Part shown: piece by piece, positions 53,838 through 62,832 of the stretch
How positions within the stretch are numbered: the first letter of the stretch is position 1
Layout: each line of letters begins with the position of its first letter
NCBI RefSeq assembly: GCF_014196715.1
Contig: NZ_JACIEF010000002.1
Span: forward strand, 868,001 to 932,000
Source of the DNA: Pedobacter zeae
GTDB taxonomy: Bacteria; Bacteroidota; Bacteroidia; Sphingobacteriales; Sphingobacteriaceae
Reading direction: 5' to 3'
DNA length: 64,000 nt
Notes under the pieces: model-generated
Seen by the model: only the letters and a program-made list of their open reading frames with translations
Database searches by the model: none
Told to the model about the DNA's origin: nothing
Program-made: the position numbers and the translations under genes

Positions 53838-55478
53838 TTACCCTAACTTCCTTCCTGTATTAATTACATTAACGCCATTAAAACGGGTGGTGGCACTGCC
53901 ATGCGAAACGGCACTGGCCTGCCCCGGTTGGCCTTTTCCATCCGAAAATGTGCCGCCCAAACGGTAATCGTTTTTATCACAACGTTGCACACAGGAGTTC
54001 CAGAATTCCTGTGTATTGGCCTGGTAAGCGGCATCTTTAAACATTCCCACAATTTTACCTTCCTTAATTTCATAGGCCAGTTGTGCGCTGAACTGGAAGT
54101 TATAGCGTTGCTGATCGATGGAATAAGAATTCCGGCCGAACATATAAATGCCTTTTTCGACATTTTTAACCAGCTCAGCAGCGCTTAAAGGAACATTTCC
54201 GGGTGCTAACGAAACGTTGGGCATCCGCTGAAACTGAATGCTGTCCCAACTATCGGCATAACAACAGCCCTGCGATGCTGTCAAGCCTAAAATATGTGCC
54301 TGATCGCGGATGGCCTGGTAATTCACCAAAATGCCATCTTTGATGATGTCCCATTTACCGCATTTTACTCCTTCATCATCGTAACCTACAGCACCTAAAG
54401 AGCCTGTTTCCAGTTTATCGGCAATAATGTTTACTTCTTTGCTCCCGAAGTTGAATTTTTTTGATTCCCATTTATCCAGCGTTAAGAAACTGGTTCCTGC
54501 ATAGTTAGCCTCATAACCTAAAACACGGTCAAGTTCGGTAGGATGCCCAACCGATTCGTGAATGGTAAGGAAAAGGTGAGAAGGATCCAATACCAGGTCG
54601 TATTTGCCAGGGGTAATGGGCTTCGCTTTTAACTTTTCATCAACATGTACTGCAGCTTCACGTACATCTTCCAGGATGTCGTAACGCTTTTTGTACATCG
54701 TAACCGGACCGCCTTTTATTTTTTCCGTGTCTTTAGGCTTAAGGTATTCAAAGCCCATACCCATCGGGGCACTTAACGCATTCCTGGTTTCGAATTTGCC
54801 GTTTGCTGCATCTGTTTTGGTCAGTGTAAAAGTTGGCCATATCCGGTGGATATCCTGATCAATATACGAACCATCGGTTGAGGCAAAATATTTCTGCTCA
54901 TTGATCATAAAGAGATTGGAACTGATGTATTTTGCCCCGCCTTTCATTGCTTCGCTGTTTACGTTCAGCAGCAGTTCTACTTTATCGGCTATAGGTACTT
55001 CAAAAGCATTGATTTCGATAGGCGTTTTCCAGCTTACTTCGCCGTAACCTTTTTGAGGAGCGAGTTGAACCGGCTCTTCCATCAGTTTGGCATTCCCCTT
55101 TGCGATGGCTACGGCGGCTTCTGCAGCTTTGGCAATACTGGCATCGTCCATATTGTTGGTGGCGGCAAAGCCCCAGCTGCCATTGGCAATTACGCGCACA
55201 CCCAAACCATAGGATTCGGAATTGGAGATGTTTTCCACCCGTGTTTCCCTGGTGGCTACAACCTGGTTAAGGTACCGGCCTATGCGTACATCGGCATAAG
55301 TTGCACCTTTGCTTTTGGCAGCGTTAAGGGCCACATCGGCCATTTTTTTCTTTAGGGCCACATCAACCGGAGTCAAAGATTCTTCAACAGTAATCATTTT
55401 ACCAAAGGCTGGGATGTTGGGTAGCATGCTGGCGCCAAGACCTACGCCCGTCATATATAGGAAATCTCTTCTTCTCAA
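53838..55478 (-). CDS. TldD-like metallopeptidase with Tat-type leader (copy 2)
   Basis: A 546-residue peptidase of the TldD/PmbA family. It begins MRRRDFLYMTGVGLG, a twin-arginine-like motif followed by a short hydrophobic stretch, suggesting export. The zinc site is HESVGH (His307, Glu308, His312) in LTIHESVGHPTELDRVLGYEANYAGTSF. The family acts as TldD/TldE heterodimers that cleave small or partly unfolded peptides inside a closed cavity. It is the last gene of TldD-TldE-TldD and is about as long as, and clearly homologous to, the TldD at 56956; an interposed hairpin repeat separates it from the TldE gene. Confidence 0.9.
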   Translation of the reverse strand: MRRRDFLYMTGVGLGASMLPNIPAFGKMITVEESLTPVDVALKKKMADVALNAAKSKGATYADVRIGRYLNQVVATRETRVENISNSESYGLGVRVIANGSWGFAATNNMDDASIAKAAEAAVAIAKGNAKLMEEPVQLAPQKGYGEVSWKTPIEINAFEVPIADKVELLLNVNSEAMKGGAKYISSNLFMINEQKYFASTDGSYIDQDIHRIWPTFTLTKTDAANGKFETRNALSAPMGMGFEYLKPKDTEKIKGGPVTMYKKRYDILEDVREAAVHVDEKLKAKPITPGKYDLVLDPSHLFLTIHESVGHPTELDRVLGYEANYAGTSFLTLDKWESKKFNFGSKEVNIIADKLETGSLGAVGYDDEGVKCGKWDIIKDGILVNYQAIRDQAHILGLTASQGCCYADSWDSIQFQRMPNVSLAPGNVPLSAAELVKNVEKGIYMFGRNSYSIDQQRYNFQFSAQLAYEIKEGKIVGMFKDAAYQANTQEFWNSCVQRCDKNDYRLGGTFSDGKGQPGQASAVSHGSATTRFNGVNVINTGRKLG

Positions 55479-55543
55479 TTTTAAATGGTTTTAATAGGTG
55501 TTTTAAGCCCTTCGACTCCGCTCAGGGCGACATTCCTGGAAAG

Positions 55544-55631
55544 GTCGTCATGTCGACAGGAACGCAGTGGAATGGAGAGATCTATCTAAACAGATCTCTC
55601 GACTTCGTTGCACTGCGATCGAGATGACGAC
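55544..55631. repeat. 88-bp dispersed hairpin repeat inside the tld cassette
   Basis: Outer arms GTCGTCAT/ATGACGAC (8 bp), middle arms GCAGTG/CACTGC and inner stem GAGAGATCT/AGATCTCTC (9 bp, 8-nt loop) nest in one fold. It starts shortly after CCTTCGACTCCGCTCAGGG, another common repeat word, and ends 6 bp before the TldE stop codon. It looks like a REP/MITE-type element. Confidence 0.6.
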
Positions 55632-55636
55632 ACCAG

Positions 55637-56953
55637 TTAAATCGCGTCTGATAATGAAGTGAAGGTAAAATCCCTGATTTTCATAGGCGGTATCAATCCA
55701 CTACCAGTTCTTACCGGTTTACCCAATGCTTCTACGTTGTTCAGCATAATTACCGGGCTCTCATTGAACCTGAAATTCTTGATCGGGAATTTAATTTCGC
55801 CGTTTTCAATATAAAAAGTACCGTCGCGCGTTAGTCCGGTTAATAATAAAGTTTGTGGATCCACAGAACGGATATACCAGAAACGGGTAACCAATATGCC
55901 TTTTTCAGTGCTTTTGATCAGATCTTCTAACGATTGCGTTCCTCCTTCGATTACCATACTACGGCTAAATGGAAGGGGTTGAACATTTTTCTGTGCTGCC
56001 CAATACCGCGAATAGGATAGGTTTTTTACCACACCTTTTTCTACCCACTGTGTTCTGGTTACCGGTAAACCCTCGCCTGTAAAGGTTGATGATGGGATTT
56101 CGGTATTCATCGGATCGGAGTAGATATTCACATTTTCTGAAAACAACTGCTCCCCTAAACGCGTACCACCCCCTTTTTTGCTCATAAAACTCCGGCCTTC
56201 ATCGGCACTGCGGGCATCAAAACCCCTGAACATGTTACCAATGATATCGCTGGCTGCGAGGGGCTCTAAAATAACAGTGTATTTTCCGGGCTCGATGGCT
56301 TTTGCACCTGCAGAACCATTGGCTTTGCTCGCTGCAATTTTGCTAAGTGCCAGGGTATCCATTTTATCAACATCATTAAAACCTTGCTCAACATAACCTG
56401 ATCCTGTTCCCTGCTTGTTTCTAATGGTTACCGAAAAAGAAACATCGGTACCTTTATTGTAGGCGAATAAACCTTTAGAGTTCATGATCGCATTAAAACG
56501 GGTGGCATTTTCGAGGAAACCGGCAGCGTCTAAACCTGCCGCTTTTGAAACGCTTAAACTTTTACCAACCATTTCGGCCCTGGTATCGGGCGTAATGGCG
56601 GCAGTTTTTGCATTGTATGTATTCGATTCGGCAAATGTTTGCGGACCGAGAGGTGGCATAAATTCAGGATTTTCTGGTGCCAGCATGGCCAGTTCTTCGG
56701 CTCTTTTTACTACTTTCTGCAGAGAAGCATCATCAAATTCGTTAATGGTTGCTGTACCTGTTTTTTTACCAAAAGTTGAGCTAACCCCTAAACTCATGGT
56801 GCTGATCTGGCCGGCGGTAGATACGGCATTACGTGCATAACGGATGTTTCCGCCATCTGAACCGCTTAAACTCACTTCGCAGGAATCGGCTTTAGAAAAA
56901 CCAATTACCTTTTTTAATATCGCTTGGGCTTCTTCTTTACTTAATATGGCCAT
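55637..56953 (-). CDS. TldE/PmbA-like peptidase partner
   Basis: A 438-residue member of the TldD/PmbA family without the HExxxH zinc motif, as expected for the TldE subunit. Conserved family blocks include YARNAVSTAGQISTMSLGVSSTFG, YTVILEPLAASDIIGNMF, RSFMSKKGGGTRLGEQLFSENVNI and LLTGLTRDGTFYIENGEIKFPIKNFRFNESP. It has no leader peptide, whereas both neighbouring TldD proteins carry a twin-arginine-like start. It starts 2 bp after the TldD at 56956, so the two are co-translated and probably form the active heterodimer. Confidence 0.9.
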   Translation of the reverse strand: MAILSKEEAQAILKKVIGFSKADSCEVSLSGSDGGNIRYARNAVSTAGQISTMSLGVSSTFGKKTGTATINEFDDASLQKVVKRAEELAMLAPENPEFMPPLGPQTFAESNTYNAKTAAITPDTRAEMVGKSLSVSKAAGLDAAGFLENATRFNAIMNSKGLFAYNKGTDVSFSVTIRNKQGTGSGYVEQGFNDVDKMDTLALSKIAASKANGSAGAKAIEPGKYTVILEPLAASDIIGNMFRGFDARSADEGRSFMSKKGGGTRLGEQLFSENVNIYSDPMNTEIPSSTFTGEGLPVTRTQWVEKGVVKNLSYSRYWAAQKNVQPLPFSRSMVIEGGTQSLEDLIKSTEKGILVTRFWYIRSVDPQTLLLTGLTRDGTFYIENGEIKFPIKNFRFNESPVIMLNNVEALGKPVRTGSGLIPPMKIRDFTFTSLSDAI

Positions 56954-56955
56954 AA

Positions 56956-58590
56956 TTATATTTTTCTTGCTGTATTGATAACATTAACTCCATTAAACCT
57001 TGCGGTAGAACTGCCATGAGAAACGGCACTGCTTTGAGAGGGCTGACCTTTTCCATCATTGAATGAGCCCCCTAAACGATAGTCGCCCTGATCGCAGATG
57101 GCAGTGCAGGAGTTCCAAAACTCTTGTGTATTGGCCTGGTAAGCCACATCGTTAAGCATGCCAACGATTTTACCTTCCTTGATTTCGTAGAAAATCTGTC
57201 CGCCGAACTGGAAATTATAGCGCTGTTGATCGATAGAAAAACTACCATCGCCGATAATGTAAATTCCTTTTTCTACATTTTTGATCATGTCATCCACACT
57301 TAGTTTTTCTTTGCCGGGTTGAAGTGAAACATTTGGCATACGCTGGAACTGTACGTCATCCCAGCCCTGTGAGTAACAGCATCCGTTCGATTCGGTTAAC
57401 CCAATAATGTGTGCCTGATCGCGGATGGCCTGGTAGCTTACCAGGATACCATCTTTAATCAGATCCCATTTTTTGCATTTTACCCCTTCATCATCATATC
57501 CAACAGCACCTAAAGAGCCTACCTGGGTTTTATCGGCCACAATATTCACTTTATCGCTTCCGAATTTGAATTTTTTCGACTCCCATTTGTCTAATGTCAG
57601 GAAACTGGTACCCGCATAGTTGGCTTCATAGCCCAGAACGCGGTCGAGCTCGGTCGGGTGACCAACAGATTCGTGAATGGTTAACCAGAGGTGTGAAGGA
57701 TCCAATACTAAATCGTATTTACCCGGTTCAACGGATTTTGCTTTTACCTTTTCGTTAGCTACACGTGCTGCTTCTTTCACATCTTCAAGCATGTCATAAC
57801 GGCCTTTGTAACGGGTTACAATACCGGCAACTTTATCTTCAGGGCGTGCGTGCATATACTCATAGCCTTTTCCGCTTGGTGCACTTAACGCATTGCGGGT
57901 TTTAAATTTACCCGATTCGCGATCGACCCTGGTTACATTAAAAGTAGGATAGATACGGTGAACATCCTGGTCGATATAAGAGCCATCAGTAGAGGCAAAG
58001 TATTTTTGTTCGTTAACGGCAAAAATAACGGAGTTTACAAAGTTGGCCCCGTTCTGCATGGCTACATCATTTACATTCAATAGCAAGTCTACTTTTTCCT
58101 TTACAGGAACTTCGAAGGCATTGATTTCGATCGGTGTTTTCCAGCTTACCTCGCCATAACCTTTTTGAGGAGCGAGCTGAACAGGTTCTCCCTGTATTTT
58201 GGCATTGGCTTTTGCAACGGCAACAGCCTGTTCGGCCGCTTTGGCAATGGCATCTTTGGTTACGTTGTTGGTTGCAGCAAAACCCCAGCATCCATTCACC
58301 AGCACCCGGATGCCCACACCATACGATTCTGTATTGGCAACCCCTTGAACCCGTTTTTCGCGGGTGGCTACAAATTGGTTCAGGTAACGGCCTATACGGA
58401 TATCGGCATAGCTTGCACCTTTCGATTTTGCAGCATTGAGGGCTACATCGGCCAGCTCCTTTTTAATTTTAACATCCACTCCATCTAAAGCCTGTAAAGG
58501 GTCTATCGGAGTTCCGAATGCAGAAAGATCGGGAAGGAGTAAGGCACCCATACCCATTCCGGTTAAGTAGAGGAAATCTTTTCTTTTCAA
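56956..58590 (-). CDS. TldD-like metallopeptidase with basic leader (copy 1)
   Basis: A 544-residue TldD homologue, first in the cassette. It starts MKRKDFLYLTGMGMGALLLP, close to the twin-arginine pattern but with K-R-K. The zinc motif HESVGH is at His306, Glu307 and His311 within LTIHESVGHPTELDRVLGYE. It resembles the copy at 53838 over its full length, including the C-terminal SQSSAVSHGSSTARFNGVNVINTARK, so one is a duplicate. Family knowledge: TldD/E heterodimers process small peptides such as microcins and antitoxins. The target here is unknown. Confidence 0.9.
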   Translation of the reverse strand: MKRKDFLYLTGMGMGALLLPDLSAFGTPIDPLQALDGVDVKIKKELADVALNAAKSKGASYADIRIGRYLNQFVATREKRVQGVANTESYGVGIRVLVNGCWGFAATNNVTKDAIAKAAEQAVAVAKANAKIQGEPVQLAPQKGYGEVSWKTPIEINAFEVPVKEKVDLLLNVNDVAMQNGANFVNSVIFAVNEQKYFASTDGSYIDQDVHRIYPTFNVTRVDRESGKFKTRNALSAPSGKGYEYMHARPEDKVAGIVTRYKGRYDMLEDVKEAARVANEKVKAKSVEPGKYDLVLDPSHLWLTIHESVGHPTELDRVLGYEANYAGTSFLTLDKWESKKFKFGSDKVNIVADKTQVGSLGAVGYDDEGVKCKKWDLIKDGILVSYQAIRDQAHIIGLTESNGCCYSQGWDDVQFQRMPNVSLQPGKEKLSVDDMIKNVEKGIYIIGDGSFSIDQQRYNFQFGGQIFYEIKEGKIVGMLNDVAYQANTQEFWNSCTAICDQGDYRLGGSFNDGKGQPSQSSAVSHGSSTARFNGVNVINTARKI

Positions 58591-58769
58591 TTGGTTGAAT
58601 TTAGTTAGTTTGAGTTGTCAATATAGCCAATTTTGAAGCTAAAAAGACTAAACAGAGTATAACATTTTAGTTTCAAAGCAGAAAAGAAGAGGTTTTTTGT
58701 GAAAAGATAATTTTTACTGCCGATGAAGATCGATAAATACTGATTTTGGTATTTTTTTTAAAAAATATT

Positions 58770-58899
58770 GTCATTCTTAACGCAGTGAAGAATCTTTTGC
58801 CAACATCCTTTATAAGTACACAATTCATTATGCTAAACTTATTCGAGGGGTATGTGCGGTTGCCAACAGGGACAGATCCTTCACTGCGTTCAGGATGAC
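58770..58899. repeat. Inverted pair of dispersed repeat halves
   Basis: GTCATTCTTAACGCAGTGAA at 58770 and TTCACTGCGTTCAGGATGAC ending at 58899 are near-perfect reverse complements, 90 bp apart. They are the same words that bound the hairpin in the tandem array at 50552. The pair fills most of the 322-bp gap (58591-58912) between the tld cassette and the membrane-protein operon; the rest shows no gene. Confidence 0.6.
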
Positions 58900-58912
58900 A
58901 GCCACTCTTTCT

Positions 58913-60697
58913 TTAAACTGCCAGAATCCTGGCTTCGTACCATAAAAATGCAGCCGCCAGTAAAAACCCGGTAAAAAACCACCAGATTGATATTTCTTCC
59001 GTGATCACAGTGTCTGCTAATTTTATTTTAGTGTCATTTTTGATCAGATCCTTAATAAACTGATGTGTATCGTTTAAGGTTTGTTGGTATTTCAGCGCTC
59101 GCCAATCATTTTTTTCGTAAATGTATAACTGTCCGATAGTCTGATTTACCTGCAGGTTGGCCCAGCCTGAGTTTTGAGGCCAATAAAGCGCATCCCATTG
59201 AAAAGGCAATTCCATATTTTGCCTTGGATGCAGTTGAACCCCATCGATCTTTAAGGCCGGTGATTTATCTGCCACCGATAAATCGGTAATGATTCTCATC
59301 CTTTGGTTAACAACAGGAAATTGCGGTATGATGTTCACCGATTGGATATCATTTCTCTTTCTTGCAGCACTGGCTAAAAGTTTCGACCAATAGGTAGCGT
59401 AATCGGTTTTTTCTCCCGAAAGTATCCAGTTGTATGTGGAAGAAATGCTGGAGATCGAAATTTTTCCGTAACCGCTGATGTTGCTGCTTAATACTGTTTT
59501 TCCGCTGGCGTCGGTAACAATTGATTGCTCATTTTGATTTGGCCTTAAAAACAACCCTTGTTCAAGCGGCAATGGACTAAATCTGAAATGGTCTTCTGCA
59601 AGGGTTAAATTAAGCGTTTTCCCTTTTAGAGGTGGAATTTCGAACCGGGTTGATTTTCCACTAAGCGTTGTTAAAGGTTTTGAACCTGTTATCCTGATCA
59701 ATAAGCCCATCCCGTTATCCACTGCAAGCGCTATGGAGGATCTTTCAACGGGACTTATGGCAGCTAACTCTTCTTCATCAATGATCAGGATGTCGAATTT
59801 TTTCAGAAGCCCGGCATTGACCTGGTTAAGGTTTACACTGTCCATATTCAGGAAATCGGAAGCAAATTTATTTTTGCTGATCTGACTTCTGAAAGCCAGA
59901 GGATATTGGTTTTCGTACAGCCAGTTCTTCAAAAATTTATATTCGAAATCGGGAAAAGAAGCTAAAATCAGCACCTTCATCGGTGCCTGATCGTTAACTT
60001 CAACAGGAACAGGTTCTTTGGCCAGGGTATCGTTTTTTTGTAAACTGATTAACTCGTAAATGGCTTTGCCCGTTTGTTTAGGGTAGGTTTTAAAGGAGAA
60101 GGATTTATTCGTTCCCGCTTCAACAGTTGTAGAATCTACCGGTTTGCCCAATCCTTTGAATACCAGTTTAACCGGCTGGTTACCGGTATTTTGATAGGTC
60201 CCCTGAACATTCAGGGCATCGCTTGTTTTTAATTTTGCCGGCCAATGGGCAGCAATAATACCATTTGGATTTACTGAGGGGTGAAAATTAACCTGATACC
60301 CCTTTATATTTTCCAGGTCAGCCTTACTTAAACCATACCCGTAAATATTCAGTTTCCGGATTTTAGGATTCGATTTTAAGAAATAGGAGAGATCGGAAAG
60401 GGTTGCGCTTTTTTCATTTTGGATAGTTGCAGAGGCGAGTGCATATTTTTTGCCCTTTAATTTTGCAATAGAATCGGCATTAGTGCCCCTGGTGAGCAAA
60501 ATAATTTCATCAGGATTTTGTTTTAAATGTGTCTTGTACCTCACCGGCACGATTAAAAGCACAAAACAGCTTAAGGCTACAATATTTGCCAAAATTCGCC
60601 ATATTAATCTGGCCCTATTTGCCCGGTGAAGCTCCTTGTACAGTAAAAAGGCCAAGAGTAACAAGCCGGCAAGGATGGCAATGTATTTAAATTCCAT
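58913..60697 (-). CDS. Membrane protein of the BatA-type operon, unknown function
   Basis: A 594-residue protein with two N-terminal membrane helices (about 5-20 and 33-52), a large extracytoplasmic part and one C-terminal helix (about 572-588, IWWFFTGFLLAAAFLW). The soluble part includes ALNVQGTYQNTGNQPVKLVFKG and a segment MKVLILASFPDFEYKFLKNWL with IDEEELAAISPVERSSIAL, which looks like a glutamine-amidotransferase-like or VWA-like alpha/beta fold as in other BatA-operon membrane proteins. It is 2 bp after the DUF4175-type gene, so it is the third visible gene of that operon. No enzymatic residues could be assigned. Confidence 0.7.
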   Translation of the reverse strand: MEFKYIAILAGLLLLAFLLYKELHRANRARLIWRILANIVALSCFVLLIVPVRYKTHLKQNPDEIILLTRGTNADSIAKLKGKKYALASATIQNEKSATLSDLSYFLKSNPKIRKLNIYGYGLSKADLENIKGYQVNFHPSVNPNGIIAAHWPAKLKTSDALNVQGTYQNTGNQPVKLVFKGLGKPVDSTTVEAGTNKSFSFKTYPKQTGKAIYELISLQKNDTLAKEPVPVEVNDQAPMKVLILASFPDFEYKFLKNWLYENQYPLAFRSQISKNKFASDFLNMDSVNLNQVNAGLLKKFDILIIDEEELAAISPVERSSIALAVDNGMGLLIRITGSKPLTTLSGKSTRFEIPPLKGKTLNLTLAEDHFRFSPLPLEQGLFLRPNQNEQSIVTDASGKTVLSSNISGYGKISISSISSTYNWILSGEKTDYATYWSKLLASAARKRNDIQSVNIIPQFPVVNQRMRIITDLSVADKSPALKIDGVQLHPRQNMELPFQWDALYWPQNSGWANLQVNQTIGQLYIYEKNDWRALKYQQTLNDTHQFIKDLIKNDTKIKLADTVITEEISIWWFFTGFLLAAAFLWYEARILAV

Positions 60698-60699
60698 AT

Positions 60700-62832
60700 C
60701 TATCTGCCGGCTTTATTAAGGTTATTAAAATAGTCCTGGTATAATACCGAAGCCGGGCCAGCGCTTTGCGGCTGGGGTTTGGCCAGTTCGATATGGATCA
60801 TTTTCTGTATTGCCTGCTGCACCACATCGATATCTCTAAGCATTGGTTTACTTGCTACGCCTAACTTCCTTAAACTTGTTAGGGCAGTTAAGTAGGTAGC
60901 GGGCTGATCTGCAGCAGCACCGATCATGTATTTTTCCGTTTCACCAAGCAGGAACCGGTCTTGCTCATTAAAATTTTTACCAATTTTCCTTTTTTCCAAT
61001 AAGGCAAGTGCCGTTTTTAAATAAGCTGTTCGCTTTTCTTTTTGTTCGAAGGCCATTTTCTGCACGGGCTGTGTAATTTTATCCAACTCGCCACTTAAGC
61101 GTTTCTCTGGTTTTAAAGCCGAAACTTTAACCGTGGTTTTTGCCACATAGGCCCGCGATTTTTGTTGCAGATCTTTGAGCAACCTCAATGCTTTATATTC
61201 GTAAGGTAAGGCTTCCTGTGGTTTGTAAGTGCGTAAACGCAGTTCGGCATTCCACATTTCGGTTAAAACAGCTTTTAACTGCGCTTTCATTTCGGGTTCG
61301 AAAAAGGTGGCATCTTCAGCAATATCGTGCTTGTGGGCATATTTGTCGGTAATTGCGCTAACATCTCCAAACTTTTCTTCTCCGCTTTTGTGTTCGGCAT
61401 GTTCATCATGCTCTTCGTGATCGCCGCCGATTTCGGTTTCATTTTCTTCGCCTAAAAATTGCCCATAACGCAGCCTCAATAACTTCTGATCAATGCCTAA
61501 ATCGTTACTCCTGGTTTTAAAGGTTGCAGCGGGCAATGTTGCTTGCTCTTTTAATAACTTCTCGGTATCGATAATAATCTGCCTTTCGCTCCTGAAATAT
61601 TCGGGAACAAGGTTAACACCGTTGGTCATGCCTGCCAGGCTCATTAACTCTGCGGTATCTACTATCGAAACAAAATAAACATCCGAACGGCTCGGCTGGC
61701 CGTGGTTATCCATGGCTTTGATAAAAAAATAGAGTTCATCACCGGGTTTCATGCCCAGGCTTTTTAAATCGATCAGTTTGGTCAGTGTAATACTTTTTTT
61801 GTTGTCAAAAGCCGTATTGAAAGAGAGTTTTTTCTCTGTAAAACTTACGCCTTCACCTTTTCCGCTGGCCATGGTTGCCGAAATAAAGGCGTCGTTAATA
61901 CCATAATCGTCGGTAAGTGATACATTGAGATTGAATTTTTGCGGCTGACCGATATCAATGGTTGTATGTGGTTTTGGCTGCGTAATTTTAATGGTAACCG
62001 GCAGGTCTGGAATAACTTCAATCTGGTAAAGATCTGATTTTTTTCCATCAAGGTTTAGCTGGTAAAAGCCTGGTTTATTGATGGTTTTGCTGAAATTCCA
62101 TTCTGTATGTGCTGCATTTAAGGCTCTTAAGGGCGTAATTTCATGATCGTTAAAAATAAGTGTTAGCTTTTTAATACCTATGTTCGTCGTGATTTTCCAA
62201 TTCACTGTAGCGCCTGTTTCGGCAGTAATGGTAAACTGCTTTTGTTTCCGTTCCCCTTTCCCGGTATACGCGGGCGGAATAATGGTTGCACTGAACGTAG
62301 AAATTTCTGCCGGTATATTTTCTTTTATGGAATGAATAGGGCTTTTAGCCGTCCTGCTAGCAGATGCTGTTTGGTTTAACTGTGGGATTTTTGTAATGCC
62401 AAAGCTTATGATCAGTGCCGCAAGAAGTATCGCTAAACCAATGGATAACCTTTTGAAAGGTTCTTTTGGCTGCACCAAATTTGGAATGATGTTTTCTATT
62501 TTATTGCGCTGCAGTTGTTGCAGCATGGATAATTCGGTTTCGTTTTGAAGCAGTAAATCGGCACTTTCTTCCAGTTCGGGGTAATGGTTATTTACAAACC
62601 TCGAAACATCAAGATCGGTTGTTTTCCAAACAGGTTTGCAGAATAGTAAAATAGCAAGGACAAGAGGAAAAATAATTGTAATAATCCAGGCAGGTAAATG
62701 CAGCAGATAAAAACCTGTAACCGATAAAAGCAAAGCTATGGCCAGGGCTGTTGCCGTTATGCCCGCCAGGTAAAAGCTGATCCACCTGATCCTCAGGCTA
62801 CGTATCCAGTGCTGTCCTTCAGTTTTTAACAT
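60700..62832 (-). CDS. DUF4175-like multi-pass membrane protein
   Basis: A 710-residue protein with three membrane helices in the first 150 residues (about 19-38, 47-66 and 127-146). A beta-rich extracytoplasmic domain follows (FSATIIPPAYTGKGERKQK, VIPDLPVTIKITQPKPHTTIDIGQP), then a long helical, coiled-coil-like C-terminus (about 405-710). The layout fits DUF4175 proteins of BatA/MoxR-type operons. A striking His/Glu-rich stretch lies at about 465-498 (GGDHEEHDEHAEHKSGEE, then HKHD). It overlaps the upstream BatA-like gene by 14 bp. Role unknown; the operon type is often linked to envelope or stress functions. Confidence 0.72.
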   Translation of the reverse strand: MLKTEGQHWIRSLRIRWISFYLAGITATALAIALLLSVTGFYLLHLPAWIITIIFPLVLAILLFCKPVWKTTDLDVSRFVNNHYPELEESADLLLQNETELSMLQQLQRNKIENIIPNLVQPKEPFKRLSIGLAILLAALIISFGITKIPQLNQTASASRTAKSPIHSIKENIPAEISTFSATIIPPAYTGKGERKQKQFTITAETGATVNWKITTNIGIKKLTLIFNDHEITPLRALNAAHTEWNFSKTINKPGFYQLNLDGKKSDLYQIEVIPDLPVTIKITQPKPHTTIDIGQPQKFNLNVSLTDDYGINDAFISATMASGKGEGVSFTEKKLSFNTAFDNKKSITLTKLIDLKSLGMKPGDELYFFIKAMDNHGQPSRSDVYFVSIVDTAELMSLAGMTNGVNLVPEYFRSERQIIIDTEKLLKEQATLPAATFKTRSNDLGIDQKLLRLRYGQFLGEENETEIGGDHEEHDEHAEHKSGEEKFGDVSAITDKYAHKHDIAEDATFFEPEMKAQLKAVLTEMWNAELRLRTYKPQEALPYEYKALRLLKDLQQKSRAYVAKTTVKVSALKPEKRLSGELDKITQPVQKMAFEQKEKRTAYLKTALALLEKRKIGKNFNEQDRFLLGETEKYMIGAAADQPATYLTALTSLRKLGVASKPMLRDIDVVQQAIQKMIHIELAKPQPQSAGPASVLYQDYFNNLNKAGR

